NCBI GenBank assembly: GCA_963790585.1
Contig: CAWBOY010000006.1
Span: 310,001-374,000, forward strand
Source: CAWBOY01 sp963790585
GTDB lineage: Bacteria > Planctomycetota > Planctomycetia > Gemmatales > Gemmataceae
DNA: 64,000 bases
Direction of reading: 5' to 3'
The position numbers were made by a program, and so were the translations under genes. The notes under the pieces were generated by a model. It had not been told where the DNA came from. It worked only from the letters and a program-made list of their open reading frames with translations, and did not search any database. Shown here one piece after another: positions 10,003-21,820 of the stretch; position 1 is the first letter of the stretch; each line of letters starts with the position of its first letter.

Positions 10003-10665
10003 CTACAAAAGGAGCAACTCGTGTGGATGTTCCGCTACGATATTCGGTTGCGCCGCCAGCAGTTTGTCGCGGCTTATCGTCCCCCAACAAGCGGCAACAG
10101 TCATCAATCCGGCCGAGCGAGCACTATGGATGTCGTGTTCGCTATCACCTACTCCAATGGCATCGGCTGAGCCAGTGCTGAGCGCCTGCAAGGCCTTCAA
10201 GAACGGCTCAGGATGCGGCTTAAGGTTGACGCACTGGTCGCCAGTAACGACGACGTCAAACAGGTGCGTTAGCTGTTGTGACTGCAAATGCCTGAATGCG
10301 GCTTCTTTGGGTTTGGTCGTGACGATTGCGAGCCGCCAACCACGCTCCATCAATTCGATGAGGCTCTTACGCATCGTTGGAAATGTGGAGACAGCCGCTT
10401 CATTAGCACGTAGATGGTCGCGGTAGATTGCGATAGCTTCGGTGAGAAGCTGATTGGAGGCTGTAATACCGAATTTCTCCAGAGTCGCAGTGAAAATATC
10501 GTGCAAATGCAAGCCGGCGCATTGCTGCAGAATCTGCCGACTTCCCTGACAACCGCAATGCTCACGCATGGTCCGGTCGTAGCACTGGAAGATCAACTCG
10601 TGCGTGTCCACCACGGTGCCATCGAGATCGAGAAGCATGAATCGTTTTTTATTCGCGGGTTTCAT
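10003..10665 (-). CDS. HAD-superfamily phosphatase, phosphoglycolate phosphatase-like
   Basis: 220 residues with all four HAD motifs: DLDGTVVDTH (nucleophile Asp and acid Asp), VTTKPK (motif II), LKPHPEPF (motif III Lys) and GVGDSEHDIHSA (motif IV acids). The region after motif I (helical cap, subclass I) and the overall length fit the phosphoglycolate phosphatase/beta-phosphoglucomutase group, cytosolic. The substrate cannot be fixed from sequence. It is transcribed leftwards, 150 bases downstream of the thioredoxin-like gene; whether they are co-transcribed is unclear. Confidence 0.85.
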   Translation of the reverse strand: MKPANKKRFMLLDLDGTVVDTHELIFQCYDRTMREHCGCQGSRQILQQCAGLHLHDIFTATLEKFGITASNQLLTEAIAIYRDHLRANEAAVSTFPTMRKSLIELMERGWRLAIVTTKPKEAAFRHLQSQQLTHLFDVVVTGDQCVNLKPHPEPFLKALQALSTGSADAIGVGDSEHDIHSARSAGLMTVAACWGTISRDKLLAAQPNIVAEHPHELLLL

Positions 10666-10817
10666 AGCGCTCCAAACGCGTTACGGGCCAAGGCCGGAAT
10701 GTGGGAACTTGACCCCAGCGGCGGCCGCGAGCAGAGTCAGAGCAAAGTTGGATGTCTTCGGACGGGTCATGATCGCGTTTCCAATAGGCGTGTTGAACGT
10801 TTGAGACCGCCAACCAG

Positions 10818-11411
10818 TTATTTTCCCTTTGGCGACTTCTCGGCCAGCAGATCTTCGATCTGCCTGGTGATTTTCTTGTACTCGTCGTCGCTAAGTTCGC
10901 CCTCCCAGCGGTGGCGGACGTTGCCGGCTTTGTCCACGAGGTAGCTACACGGCCAATACCGGTTGCTCCATGCTTTCCAGTTCGCCCCGTCGTTGTCGAC
11001 TGCGATAGCAAACGTGAGGTCGTTCTTCTTTGCCCTTTCCTTAATGCGGTCAACATTTTTTTCCGCGTCGATTTCCGGAGTATGAATGCCAACAATAATC
11101 ACGTCCGTGTTATCCTTGTACTTTTTCGTCCACGCTCTGTAATGTGGATAATTGTGAACGCAGTTGATGCAGCCGTTCGTCCAAAAATGGACGACCACTA
11201 CCTTGCCTTTCTGGTCGGCGAGCTTGAGCGGCTTGGAGTTAACCCATTCCGTCACCCCGCTGAACTCAGGGCCGGCGCCATATGGCTTATCTTCGTTGCC
11301 GGTGGCCGCCCTAGTGGGGTTCGGTTCCGGGTCGCCGCCGCGGCTGTGAACTGTCCTGATGCCGAGTGTCAACCCCAGCAGCACGACAGCAATGGTTCGT
11401 TTGGCGCTCAT
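10818..11411 (-). CDS. TlpA/ResA-type exported thiol-disulfide protein
   Basis: 197 residues starting with a signal peptide (MSAKRTIAVVLLGLTLGIRT). The thioredoxin fold carries a CxxC site: HFWTNGCINCVHNYPHY. The redoxin/TlpA layout continues with GIHTPEID, FAIAVDNDG and YLVDKAGNVRHRWEGEL. Such proteins act outside the cytoplasmic membrane, reducing or oxidising cysteines of exported proteins. The start at 11411 is preferred to 11456 because it begins directly at the signal peptide. A charged, glycine/proline-rich linker follows the signal (SRGGDPEPNPTRAATGNED), consistent with secretion. The partner is not visible. Confidence 0.85.
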   Translation of the reverse strand: MSAKRTIAVVLLGLTLGIRTVHSRGGDPEPNPTRAATGNEDKPYGAGPEFSGVTEWVNSKPLKLADQKGKVVVVHFWTNGCINCVHNYPHYRAWTKKYKDNTDVIIVGIHTPEIDAEKNVDRIKERAKKNDLTFAIAVDNDGANWKAWSNRYWPCSYLVDKAGNVRHRWEGELSDDEYKKITRQIEDLLAEKSPKGK

Positions 11412-12075
11412 ATTCGATCTCCGACAGGTGGAAGCGGGTAACCGCGGCCAAATCATGGAGCGACAGTTAGCGATTCCCTAGTTGGTTCGATGCCACGAAG
11501 GCGAAATAGGTTACATTCGATGCGGTAGACCAACGCCTGCTCGGCAATAAATCAACAGGAACGACCCATAACTCAATTTCACACGGGAAGCATCTCGATT
11601 CACAAAATCGCCATGAAACGGACGTCAAGAAAGCGCGTCTTCACGTCCAAATTGTCCGCATTGTACGCTAGGAAAGCCACTATGGTGAAATGATCGCGGA
11701 CGGAATTCGTTCGGAGGGGTTGTAGGGGGTCGAATGAAACGAATTTTTGTCGTTTTCTCATAATTGCCGGTAGCCTCGATGTTCCTGTGGCCCGGTAAGA
11801 AACGATCGGCCCCTTCAATGGCCATCGGGACCAACGACGCTTTCGTGCCGGTCATCGAGCTTTGGGGGTTATCCACGGATTTGCTTGCGTCTCGCCCCTG
11901 AGCCGCGCTGCAATGGTAATCGTACCAATACGTTATAGTCGAAAAGCGAGATGCAAACTGGTGTGACTTTTTTTGAATCCCGCCCCTGAGCATGTGGCTT
12001 TTTAAGGATCGGATTAAGCCACGAATGGGATCATTGCACAAAGAAGACTGGTCCTCGTTTCCTGATGAGGTCTAA
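11412..12075. other. Long intergenic region, no convincing gene
   Basis: About 660 bases between two leftward genes. The open frames inside lack any recognised motif and have unusual composition, so I do not call a gene. The decamer CGCCCCTGAG appears twice (near 11893 and 11981), and a conserved hairpin lies at 11704-11745. Confidence 0.5.
11704..11745. repeat. AATTCGTT/AACGAATT hairpin with GGGGTTGT loop motif (copy 1)
   Basis: 8-base perfect arms AATTCGTT and AACGAATT enclose a G-rich loop containing GGGGTTGT. The same arrangement is found at 25683-25721, and a one-armed copy at 44933-44957. Confidence 0.65.
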
Positions 12076-13392
12076 TTAGCCTTGTTCCCGAGACTCAAAG
12101 AGGAGCCATTTGCCGATTCCGTAGACCACGGACATCACCGTTATCATTCCAAAGAGGCCGATTAGACCGCCGCCAGCGATGCCAACGAGAGCGTGCGGAT
12201 AACTGGTGAGCAGGCTTAGAGTGAAGCCGCCGCAGCCGGCGCCGAGGAGGCTCCAAGAAAGTTGGGACATCGGCCTCAAGCCGAATTGGTTGAGTAATAT
12301 TCCGACCACGCTGCCGACGATACTGCCGGGCAGCGTTCCGGCGTAGCCGGCTCCGACGGCGCCGACGAAGATTCCCAAGCCCGCGCCGACGAGACAGCCG
12401 GTGCCGCAGCCGACGAAGCGGGCGTAGCTCGAACCCATCATAAGGCCAGCAAAGCTGCCAATTCGTAAGCCCAGGAGACTGCCGAGGACGGCCAGGAATA
12501 CCGCTCCGACAGATGCATACACGAGCGAATCGCTAACGGTTGCCAGTAACCCGCCGGCGACCGCGCCGCAAAACGCCCCCAATAAGCCGACTCTTTGGAC
12601 AATCGTTCGCATAGGCCCGCGCAAGACAGACAAATCAGGCAACGTAAAGGCCGGGAGCGGTTCTTCGCCTTGAAAAAACCAATAAGCGTAATCGTCAATT
12701 AATTGCCAAGCTTCTCCCTGTTCAACCGGACTTAGGCTCGTGAGCGGAAGGAGGTCTTGTAAGGGAGACGCGTCTCCCTCCGCCTTGACCTCCGCCAATA
12801 TGCCTAGCCGACCGAAACAAAGCTTTTCTTCGGCAAGTTTCTGCACCGTCAGGATAGACGTGCTGGCTGCAGGGTTGTCAGAGTCCTCAGAGTATTCGGC
12901 TTCAAATGGGAATGGAAGATGGTGGGCCAGGAATCCGCGATACCGCCGCAGAAGGTTCTCCTCCACCGGTGGTAGCGGTCCGTCGCCGACCTCGCCGAGT
13001 ATTTCACGAATGCGCTCGAGTTGGCCCTCCTTGGGCTGCACGACAAACGCCGCCGGCTGTCGAATCACCACGCTCGAAGCGTCGTCCGCGATCAGGTCGG
13101 GCACTTCGAGCCACATCTGTGTTGTTTCGAGATCCTGTGCCTCGCACAACGTTCGATAAATCGGCTGAATCTGTTCTAGCGTGGCTTCGTCCCAGGCGAC
13201 CAGGATGAGATTCGGTCGCACTGCTTCATCTATTTCCTTGACGACACCGGACCAGTTGCCGAGCGGAACTCCGGGAAAATCGGGATCTGTCACGCCGCGC
13301 CTCACGCGAACCCGCGCGCCGACGGTCCAGGTCGGCGTATCGTCACGGACCGAGGTTTTGATGATATTAGGGCGTGTCTTCTTGCGAGGCAT
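12076..13392 (-). CDS. SH3-like domain plus glycine-rich membrane region, unknown function
   Basis: 438 residues. After a basic start (MPRKKTRPN) comes a small beta-barrel-like segment (WTVGARVRVRRGVTDPDF and GNWSGVVKEID, ~20-75) resembling SH3-like or calcium-binding domains in planctomycete proteins. A soluble middle (to ~260) follows. The last ~170 residues are glycine/alanine-rich and hydrophobic with about six likely membrane segments (GAFCGAVAGGLLATVSD, GCLVGAGLGIFVGAVGAGYA, GGGLIGLFGMITVMSVVYGI). No catalytic motif is seen. The gene points the same way as the downstream redoxin gene but is separated by a long gap. I do not recognise a function. Confidence 0.75.
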   Translation of the reverse strand: MPRKKTRPNIIKTSVRDDTPTWTVGARVRVRRGVTDPDFPGVPLGNWSGVVKEIDEAVRPNLILVAWDEATLEQIQPIYRTLCEAQDLETTQMWLEVPDLIADDASSVVIRQPAAFVVQPKEGQLERIREILGEVGDGPLPPVEENLLRRYRGFLAHHLPFPFEAEYSEDSDNPAASTSILTVQKLAEEKLCFGRLGILAEVKAEGDASPLQDLLPLTSLSPVEQGEAWQLIDDYAYWFFQGEEPLPAFTLPDLSVLRGPMRTIVQRVGLLGAFCGAVAGGLLATVSDSLVYASVGAVFLAVLGSLLGLRIGSFAGLMMGSSYARFVGCGTGCLVGAGLGIFVGAVGAGYAGTLPGSIVGSVVGILLNQFGLRPMSQLSWSLLGAGCGGFTLSLLTSYPHALVGIAGGGLIGLFGMITVMSVVYGIGKWLLFESREQG

Positions 13393-13440
13393 CGGCAGCG
13401 TTCCAAAGGGGATGAATCAAGGAGACGAGCAAGGACCGCC

Positions 13441-14787
13441 CTAAGTCCGCATTTGGTTCCAATAGTGAACCAGATCTATGCGCGTCACGATGTCGACGAT
13501 TTTGCCATCCGACACAGCGAGTACGCCCGTATTGCCAGAAAGCAACAGCCGATAGGCCTCGTCGAGATGGACGATGACATCGAGTGTCGGAAGTGGTCGA
13601 GCCATGACCGTGCCGACTTTGACCTTATATGGGTCGCTGTTGTCGTGGAGCACGCGGGCCAACGTTACTTCCTGGATTGCGCCGACGGCTTTGCCATCTT
13701 CGAGGACCGGAAGCTGCGAAATGCCCGCTGACTGCATCTGGTCAATCGCCTCGGCTATCGTGGCATCGGAATGGATGCTCACCATTGGCCTTGGGCCGCG
13801 TTTTTTGAGAAGATCACCGATCGAGTGTGTCGGCTGAATGTTGAGCGTGAGGTGATTGTTTTCGAGCCAGGCGTCATCGAAGAACTTGCTCATGTAATTG
13901 CGGCCGGTGTCGCACACCAGGGCAACGACGAGATCGGACGCGCTCAAGCGTTGAGCATAGCGCAGAGCAGCGGCGACGTTGGTGCCGCTCGAGCCGCCGG
14001 CGAGAATTCCCTCGCGCCGAGCGAGGGCGCGGGCGAAATGAAACGATTCGGCATCGGTGACGCGCAGCCATTCATCGACCATTTGCCCGTTGAAGGTCTT
14101 GGGCACGAAGTCTTCGCCGATGCCCTCGACTTTCCAGGGCTTTGGGCAGCCGCCCGAAAGAACGCTCCCGTCAGGGTCGGCGCCGATGATCTTGATATCC
14201 GGGTTGCGTTCTTTGAGATAACGGCCGACGCCCGAGATCGTTCCGCCCGTGCCGACACCGGCGACGAAAGCGGTGATTTTTCCTTCCGTCTGTTCCCAAA
14301 TCTCCGGTCCGGTTGTGCGATAGTGAATTTCAGGATTGGCGAGGTTCGTGAACTGGTTGGGTCGCCACGCGCCGGGAATCTCGCGGGCCAGGCGATCGGC
14401 GACGCCGTTATAACTCTCTGGAGAATCGGGGGCGACATTCGTGGCCGTGACGATAACTTCGGCTCCATAGGCCTTGAGGAGGCTGATCTTTTCGTTGCTC
14501 ATCTTGTCGGGAAGCACGAATATGCAACGATAACCACGGACGGCCGCGACCATGGCTAACCCGACGCCGGTGTTGCCCGCTGTCGCCTCGATGATCGTGC
14601 CGCCCGGGCGGAGCCAGCCGCGTTGCTCGGCTTCCGTGATCATGGCCATGCCGACGCGATCTTTGACGCTGCCGCCCGGATTGAGCGACTCGACTTTAAC
14701 ACAGACCGCGGCGGCGACCTCCGCGCCCAGTCGTCTCAGCCGAATCATCGGCGTCCAACCGATCGACTGAAGGATGCTGTCGTGCAT
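13441..14787 (-). CDS. PLP-dependent cystathionine beta-synthase/cysteine synthase with CBS pair
   Basis: 448 residues. The N-terminal ~320 form a fold-type II PLP enzyme: the cofactor lysine lies in NPGGSVKDRVG, the substrate loop in EATAGNTGVGLA, and the phosphate-binding loop in GVGTGGTISGVG. The C-terminal ~120 are two CBS motifs (TIAEAIDQMQSAGISQLPV and VIVHLDEAYRLLLSGNTGVL) that usually sense adenosyl ligands. This domain order is that of cystathionine beta-synthase (serine + homocysteine to cystathionine), although O-acetylserine sulfhydrylase activity cannot be excluded. A GGAGG site 6 bases upstream fixes the start at 14787 rather than 14805. No methionine-cycle gene is adjacent. Confidence 0.9.
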   Translation of the reverse strand: MHDSILQSIGWTPMIRLRRLGAEVAAAVCVKVESLNPGGSVKDRVGMAMITEAEQRGWLRPGGTIIEATAGNTGVGLAMVAAVRGYRCIFVLPDKMSNEKISLLKAYGAEVIVTATNVAPDSPESYNGVADRLAREIPGAWRPNQFTNLANPEIHYRTTGPEIWEQTEGKITAFVAGVGTGGTISGVGRYLKERNPDIKIIGADPDGSVLSGGCPKPWKVEGIGEDFVPKTFNGQMVDEWLRVTDAESFHFARALARREGILAGGSSGTNVAAALRYAQRLSASDLVVALVCDTGRNYMSKFFDDAWLENNHLTLNIQPTHSIGDLLKKRGPRPMVSIHSDATIAEAIDQMQSAGISQLPVLEDGKAVGAIQEVTLARVLHDNSDPYKVKVGTVMARPLPTLDVIVHLDEAYRLLLSGNTGVLAVSDGKIVDIVTRIDLVHYWNQMRT

Positions 14788-14945
14788 GTTGCCTCCGCTC
14801 GCCAAATCATTCGAGGTTCAGCGCGTATTGTGACTGGCGGGCCCAAAGTGGGCAAGGGGAGTGCGGCGCTTTGACCAATGGGAAGATCGTCACTACAATC
14901 AAGTAATTCCAGTCCGGCTTACTTGAGCCGCGGGAGCCATTCGTG

Positions 14946-15494
14946 ATGACGGGTCTACTTGCCCGAATCTCATACTTCAAACGATATCGCTTGGAGATTG
15001 CGCTTGGTAGCGTGAGCCCCCCCGCATTCCCGTCGGGCTACTCCTTGGTGCCGTGGTCTTGGGAACTGATGGAAGCCCATGCGGAGGTTCTATTCTCCTG
15101 CTTCCATCAGGAAATCGATTCCAAGGTATTCCCCGGGCTGGGCGATCGGGACGGTTGCCTTGCTTTAATGGGGGCCATCGTCCGAAAGAAGGGCTTCCTA
15201 CCCGATGCGACATGGTTGCTGGTCGGCCCGGATGGGCCTTGCGCCACGGTTCAAGGGGTCTGTGAGCGTCCGGGCCTCGGTGGCATTCAGAACCTGGGCG
15301 TCGTACCCGAATTGCGTGGCCTCGGCCTGGGGCGGGCCATGTTGATGCAAGCATTGCACGGCTTTGCCCAAGCCCGCTTACGTTCGGTTTTCCTGGAAGT
15401 GACGGCCCAGAACGACGCCGCTATCGAACTCTATCGGAGCCTTGGTTTTCGACGAACGAAAACGGTATATAAGGTTGTCGGCGCTGAGGATTAG
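14946..15494 (+). CDS. GNAT-family N-acetyltransferase
   Basis: ~182 residues. The acetyl-CoA-binding motif A is clear: LGVVPELRGLGLGRAMLMQAL, with the R/Q-x-x-G-x-G/A signature as RGLGLG. Motif B follows (SVFLEVTAQNDAAIELYRSLGF), the standard end of GNAT domains. ATG 14946 or GTG 14943 could be the start; GGGAG near 14930 suits either. The substrate is unknown. It lies 46 bases upstream of the M16 peptidase pair on the same strand and may share their transcript. Confidence 0.85.
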   Translation: MTGLLARISYFKRYRLEIALGSVSPPAFPSGYSLVPWSWELMEAHAEVLFSCFHQEIDSKVFPGLGDRDGCLALMGAIVRKKGFLPDATWLLVGPDGPCATVQGVCERPGLGGIQNLGVVPELRGLGLGRAMLMQALHGFAQARLRSVFLEVTAQNDAAIELYRSLGFRRTKTVYKVVGAED

Positions 15495-15540
15495 GACCGG
15501 TCCAGGTCTGTCACTGCCACGTTCGTTACTCGAGGTCGTC

Positions 15541-16775
15541 GTGCCGCAAGAAGTCTTTCATCATACCTTTCCCAACGGCCTGACTCTCCTGGCCGAGCGC
15601 ATGGAACACGTCCGTTCCGCGGCACTCAATTTTCTTGTTCCCGCCGGGTGCGTGCGCGATACGCCGGAGGAATCCGGGTTGGCGGCCATCCTGGCCGACA
15701 TGGTCACGCGCGGCGCGGGGACCGGGACAGCCGGGAATTGACGCTGGCGATGGACAACCTCGGCCTCGATCGCAGCGAGAGCGTCGGTCTCATGCAGACG
15801 CGATTCTGGGCAGCCACGGTAGCGGGCAATCTGCCGGCCGCGTTGGAAATTTACGCCGATATTCTGTTACGGCCTCATCTTCCGGAGGAGGAAGTCGAAG
15901 CGGTTCAGTCGATGGCGCTGCTCGATCTCCGCGCTCTCGAAGACGAGCCACGCTCAAAAATCCTCGTCGAACTGCGAAAACACCACTACCCTGCCCCGCT
16001 GAGCAACGATCATCGCGGCACGGAAGAGGCGATCAAGTCGCTCACCGTTGAAAAAATTCGGACTCGCCACACCCGCTATTTTCGGCCAGGCGGGACCATT
16101 CTCTCGGTCGCCGGCAACATCGACTGGCCAGCGCTCAAGGACCAAGTCGAGCGCCTGTTCGGCGATTGGAGAGGGTCCGTCACGCCGCCGCCAATGCCCG
16201 CCGGCAGACCCGCGCCGCGCGGCCACATCCCGAAGGAAACCGAACAGACCCAGATTGCCCTCGCCTATCCCAGCGTGCCGGTTGGGCATCCCGATTACTA
16301 CGCCGCGCTCGGAGCCGTCAACGTGCTGTCGGGCGGTATGAGCTCGCGTCTCTTCACCGAGATCCGCGAAAAAAATGGCCTCTGCTACTCCGTTTGGGCC
16401 AGCCATCAAACGCTAAAGGATCGCGCCAGCGTTATGAGCTACGCCGGCACGACGAACGAGCGCGCCGAGCGAACACTCGAGCTGCTCATTCAGGAACTCG
16501 TACGTATTCAAGAGGGCATCGAGGACGAAGAAGTCGAGCGCCTCAAAGCTGGCCTGAAATCGTCGCTCATCATGCAGCAAGAATCAACCAGTGCGCGTGC
16601 TTCGTCGATCGCATCGGACTGGTATTATCTTGGTCGGGTCAGGAGCTTTGACGAAATCCAGTCGGCGGTCAATGCCCTGACGCCAGCGACCATCGTCGAC
16701 CACGTCCGCCGCTATCCCGCTGCTGATTTCACCATCGTGACGTTGGGTCCCAAGCCGCTCGCCGCGGCGGGCTGA
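15541..16775 (+). CDS. M16 peptidase-like protein without zinc motif (frameshifted)
   Basis: ~411 residues of M16 (insulinase/processing-peptidase) fold. The first part has TFPNGLTLLAERM and the typical SAALNFLVPAGCVRDTPEESGLAAILADMV, where active relatives have HxxEH; here no zinc-binding histidines are present. The frame changes near 15717-15721 (one G short of a G-run), restoring GAGDRDSRELTLAMDNLG. The rest keeps M16 features: RTRHTRYFRPGGTILSVAG, TQIALAYPSVPVGH and GGMSSRLFTEIREKNGLCYS. GTG 15541 is the likely start. Pairing with an active M16 gene directly downstream suggests a heterodimer in which this is the non-catalytic partner, as in bacterial and mitochondrial processing-peptidase pairs. 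Confidence 0.8.
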
Positions 16776-16794
16776 GGATGATTCAGGAGCTTTC

Positions 16795-18027
16795 ATGCCT
16801 TTTCATAGCCACAAACTTGCCAATGGTTTGCAGATCGTGGGTGAATCGAGTCCATCGGCACGATCGGCGGCGCTCGGTTTCTTTGTCCGCACAGGCTCTC
16901 GGGACGAGACGCCCGAAGTCTCGGGCGTAACGCATTTCCTCGAACACATGGTCTTCAAGGGTACGCCGAATCGAACCGCTCTCGACGTCAACCGCGACTT
17001 TGATCGTATCGGCGCCGACTACAACGCCTTCACGAGCGAGGAAAACACGGTCTTTCATGCGGCTGTTCTGCCCGAGTATTTGCCGCAGGCAATCGACATC
17101 CTCGGGGACATTTTGCGGCCGAGCCTCCGGCAGGAGGACTTCGACATGGAGAAGAAGGTCATCATCGAAGAGATCGGCATGTACGAGGATCAGCCAGCGT
17201 TTTGTGCTTACGACAACGCCAAGCGCGTCTATTTTGGGGAGCACAAGCTCGGCAACAGCATTCTCGGAACGCCGGCGAGCATCACCGCTTTGACGCGCGA
17301 CCAAATGCAGACCTATTTCAACGATCGCTACGTCGCGCCGAATATCACGGTCTCGGTCGCAGGCAACATCGATTGGCCGCACATCGTGGAGTTGGTCGAA
17401 CGCCGATGTGGCTCTTGGCAGGCGAGCGAAGCGGCGCGCAAGGGCATCTACGATACCCCGGGCTCAGGCCGCACCGAGGTGATGACCAAAGAAAAGGTCC
17501 TGCAAGAACACGTCATTTTGATGAGCGGCGGCCCCGCGGCCGATTCGCCGCTCCGCTACGCCGCCGACTTGCTTGGCATGGCGATCGGCGACGACTCCGG
17601 CAGCCGGCTTTATTGGGAACTGGTCGATCCCGGTTTGGCCGAGTCCGCCGACTGTGGCTTTCACGAATACGACGGCACCGGTTCGTTCTTCACGTCGTTT
17701 TCCGGTGAGCCCGACCAAGCCAAGCCGAATTTGGCGATCGTCAATGAGGTTCTCGCCGAAGTGAAACGCGACGGCATCACGGAAGAGGAACTCCATCAGG
17801 CGCGAAGCAAGGTCCTCTCCCGCGTGGTGCGTGGCAGCGAAAGGCCCAAGGGTCGGATGATGGCCCTCGGAATGTGCTGGACCTATCAACGACAATGCCG
17901 ATCGGTGGATGAAGAATTGAAGGCATTTGAAGCGGTGACGTTGAAGAGCATTCGGGAAGTCTTGGATCGATATCCGCTGACGAAGACGACGATTCTGGCG
18001 CTGGGGCCGTTGACGAAATTGCTGTAA
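16795..18027 (+). CDS. M16 zinc peptidase, catalytic
   Basis: 410 residues with the inverted zinc motif HFLEH (in GVTHFLEHMVFKGT) and the downstream glutamate region (NAFTSEENTVFHAAV) expected for M16 enzymes. Later family features include VIIEEIGMYEDQP, ILGTPASITALTRDQM, and GDDSGSRLYWELVDPGLA. CAGGAG a few bases upstream supports ATG 16795. The 19-base spacing from the preceding M16-like gene implies co-transcription. Substrates of such pairs are small unfolded peptides; no signal peptide is visible, so cytosolic action is likely. Confidence 0.9.
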   Translation: MPFHSHKLANGLQIVGESSPSARSAALGFFVRTGSRDETPEVSGVTHFLEHMVFKGTPNRTALDVNRDFDRIGADYNAFTSEENTVFHAAVLPEYLPQAIDILGDILRPSLRQEDFDMEKKVIIEEIGMYEDQPAFCAYDNAKRVYFGEHKLGNSILGTPASITALTRDQMQTYFNDRYVAPNITVSVAGNIDWPHIVELVERRCGSWQASEAARKGIYDTPGSGRTEVMTKEKVLQEHVILMSGGPAADSPLRYAADLLGMAIGDDSGSRLYWELVDPGLAESADCGFHEYDGTGSFFTSFSGEPDQAKPNLAIVNEVLAEVKRDGITEEELHQARSKVLSRVVRGSERPKGRMMALGMCWTYQRQCRSVDEELKAFEAVTLKSIREVLDRYPLTKTTILALGPLTKLL

Positions 18028-18030
18028 TAT

Positions 18031-18174
18031 GTTTAGCCGCGAGCCGGTAGGCGAGCATGTTGGATAGCGCTTTTTCGTATAGCGCTATCCAACAGCGCCC
18101 GCCTACCGGCTCGCGGCTAAACGATTTTTGATAGCGCTATCCAACAGCGCTCGCCTATCGGCTCGCGGCTAAAC
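18031..18174. repeat. Palindromic repeat plus an extra direct half-copy
   Basis: Arms 18031-18071 and 18081-18122 are near-perfect reverse complements (GTTTAGCCGCGAGCCGGTAG with its mate). A third copy of the right arm lies at 18133-18174, differing by about two bases. The set fills the gap between the convergent M16 and aconitase genes and contains the palindrome ATAGCGCTAT. The three copies point to a mobile or amplified repeat. Confidence 0.85.
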
Positions 18175-18181
18175 GTTGGAA

Positions 18182-20924
<2,743 letters not shown>

Positions 20925-20987
20925 GGTCACGGCCCCTGACTTCGGAACAAGATTGCGTCGACGAATTCATTGCTCTTGCTAATATTC

Positions 20988-21060
20988 ATATAGCCCCCGG
21001 CTTGCCGGGGGTCGACCCTTAGACTACAGTCTGCACTCCCGGCAAGCCGGGGGCTATATA
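20988..21060. repeat. Inverted repeat of ATATAGCCCCCGGC type
   Basis: Arms 20988-21011 and 21037-21060 are reverse complements (ATATAGCCCCCGGCTTGCCG), separated by about 25 bases. A diverged single arm occurs at 24368-24395. It sits between two leftward genes. Confidence 0.8.
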
Positions 21061-21062
21061 AA

Positions 21063-21653
21063 TCACACACCCCTTTGCCAGCGCACAAAACCGCCCACGA
21101 GACAGCCGAGCCCGATCACCGCGAGCACTGCGCCGCCGCCTATCATGCCCCAGACCTGCAACGCGCCGGCCGGCTCGCGCCCCTGCTGAATAATCAGGCA
21201 TTTCGCGAAATCCGTGCCCGGATAGCTTTGTTGCAGTAGTTTCTTTTCTTCGCTCCCGATCGACATCAAATTGTTCGTGACGAGGGCCTTCAGCTTGGGC
21301 ACGCCGACGAGGCCATAGAGCGACCCTTCATCACGAGCGTTGAGTGTAAACACCAAGGCGGAAGCGTTCGTGGTTTTTTCCGCGTTCTGGCCTGGCACGC
21401 CGACGACGATCGGTACCCAGGCACTGTTCCAGGTGTTGCCTTTCATCGTCACGACATAATTAGTGCAAGGCTCGAATCCGGTCAGGATGATGTTCGGATT
21501 GCCATTCGGCCCGCGAGCGATGAGGTCCTTGAGTGAAATCTCTTCGGGACTCTGGGTCGAACTATCCGCGACCTTCTTCTCGTTCCAGCCCAAATAGGCG
21601 ATTGCTGGACCGGCGACGATACAGATAAGGCCGATCCACATTAAGTTTCGCAT
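21063..21653 (-). CDS. Small membrane protein, unknown function
   Basis: 196 residues with an N-terminal membrane helix (MWIGLICIVAGPAIAYLGW) and a C-terminal one (MIGGGAVLAVIGLGCLVGG), leaving a ~130-residue domain between them, presumably outside the cytoplasm. That domain has no recognised motif (SLKDLIARGPNGNPNIIL, VGVPKLKALVTNNLMSIG). The start at 21653 is reasonable because the membrane helix begins directly after it. It is oriented towards the aconitase gene, separated by an inverted repeat. Function unknown. Confidence 0.75.
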   Translation of the reverse strand: MRNLMWIGLICIVAGPAIAYLGWNEKKVADSSTQSPEEISLKDLIARGPNGNPNIILTGFEPCTNYVVTMKGNTWNSAWVPIVVGVPGQNAEKTTNASALVFTLNARDEGSLYGLVGVPKLKALVTNNLMSIGSEEKKLLQQSYPGTDFAKCLIIQQGREPAGALQVWGMIGGGAVLAVIGLGCLVGGFVRWQRGV

Positions 21654-21820
21654 TGCTGGCTCCAGGGAGAGTGTCAGGGTTCAGTTGCGAGTCTCATGCT
21701 ATTTACCGTAGTTCGCGTCGTAAAGCGGATTTCTCTTGCCCATCGAGCTAATCCGGGTATCTTCATCTCAACGATGCATCCGCGTCTTTTTCCTCTCCTG
21801 AAGATCGATCGAGTGTGACC

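Noticed and set aside
11625..12041. 138-codon open frame on the minus strand in the gap between the redoxin and SH3-like genes
   Set aside because: No recognisable domain, and it overlaps a dispersed hairpin repeat, which suggests non-coding DNA.
13771..14559. 262-codon plus-strand open frame
   Set aside because: It is the antisense of the PLP beta-synthase gene, which has complete family motifs and a GGAGG start site.
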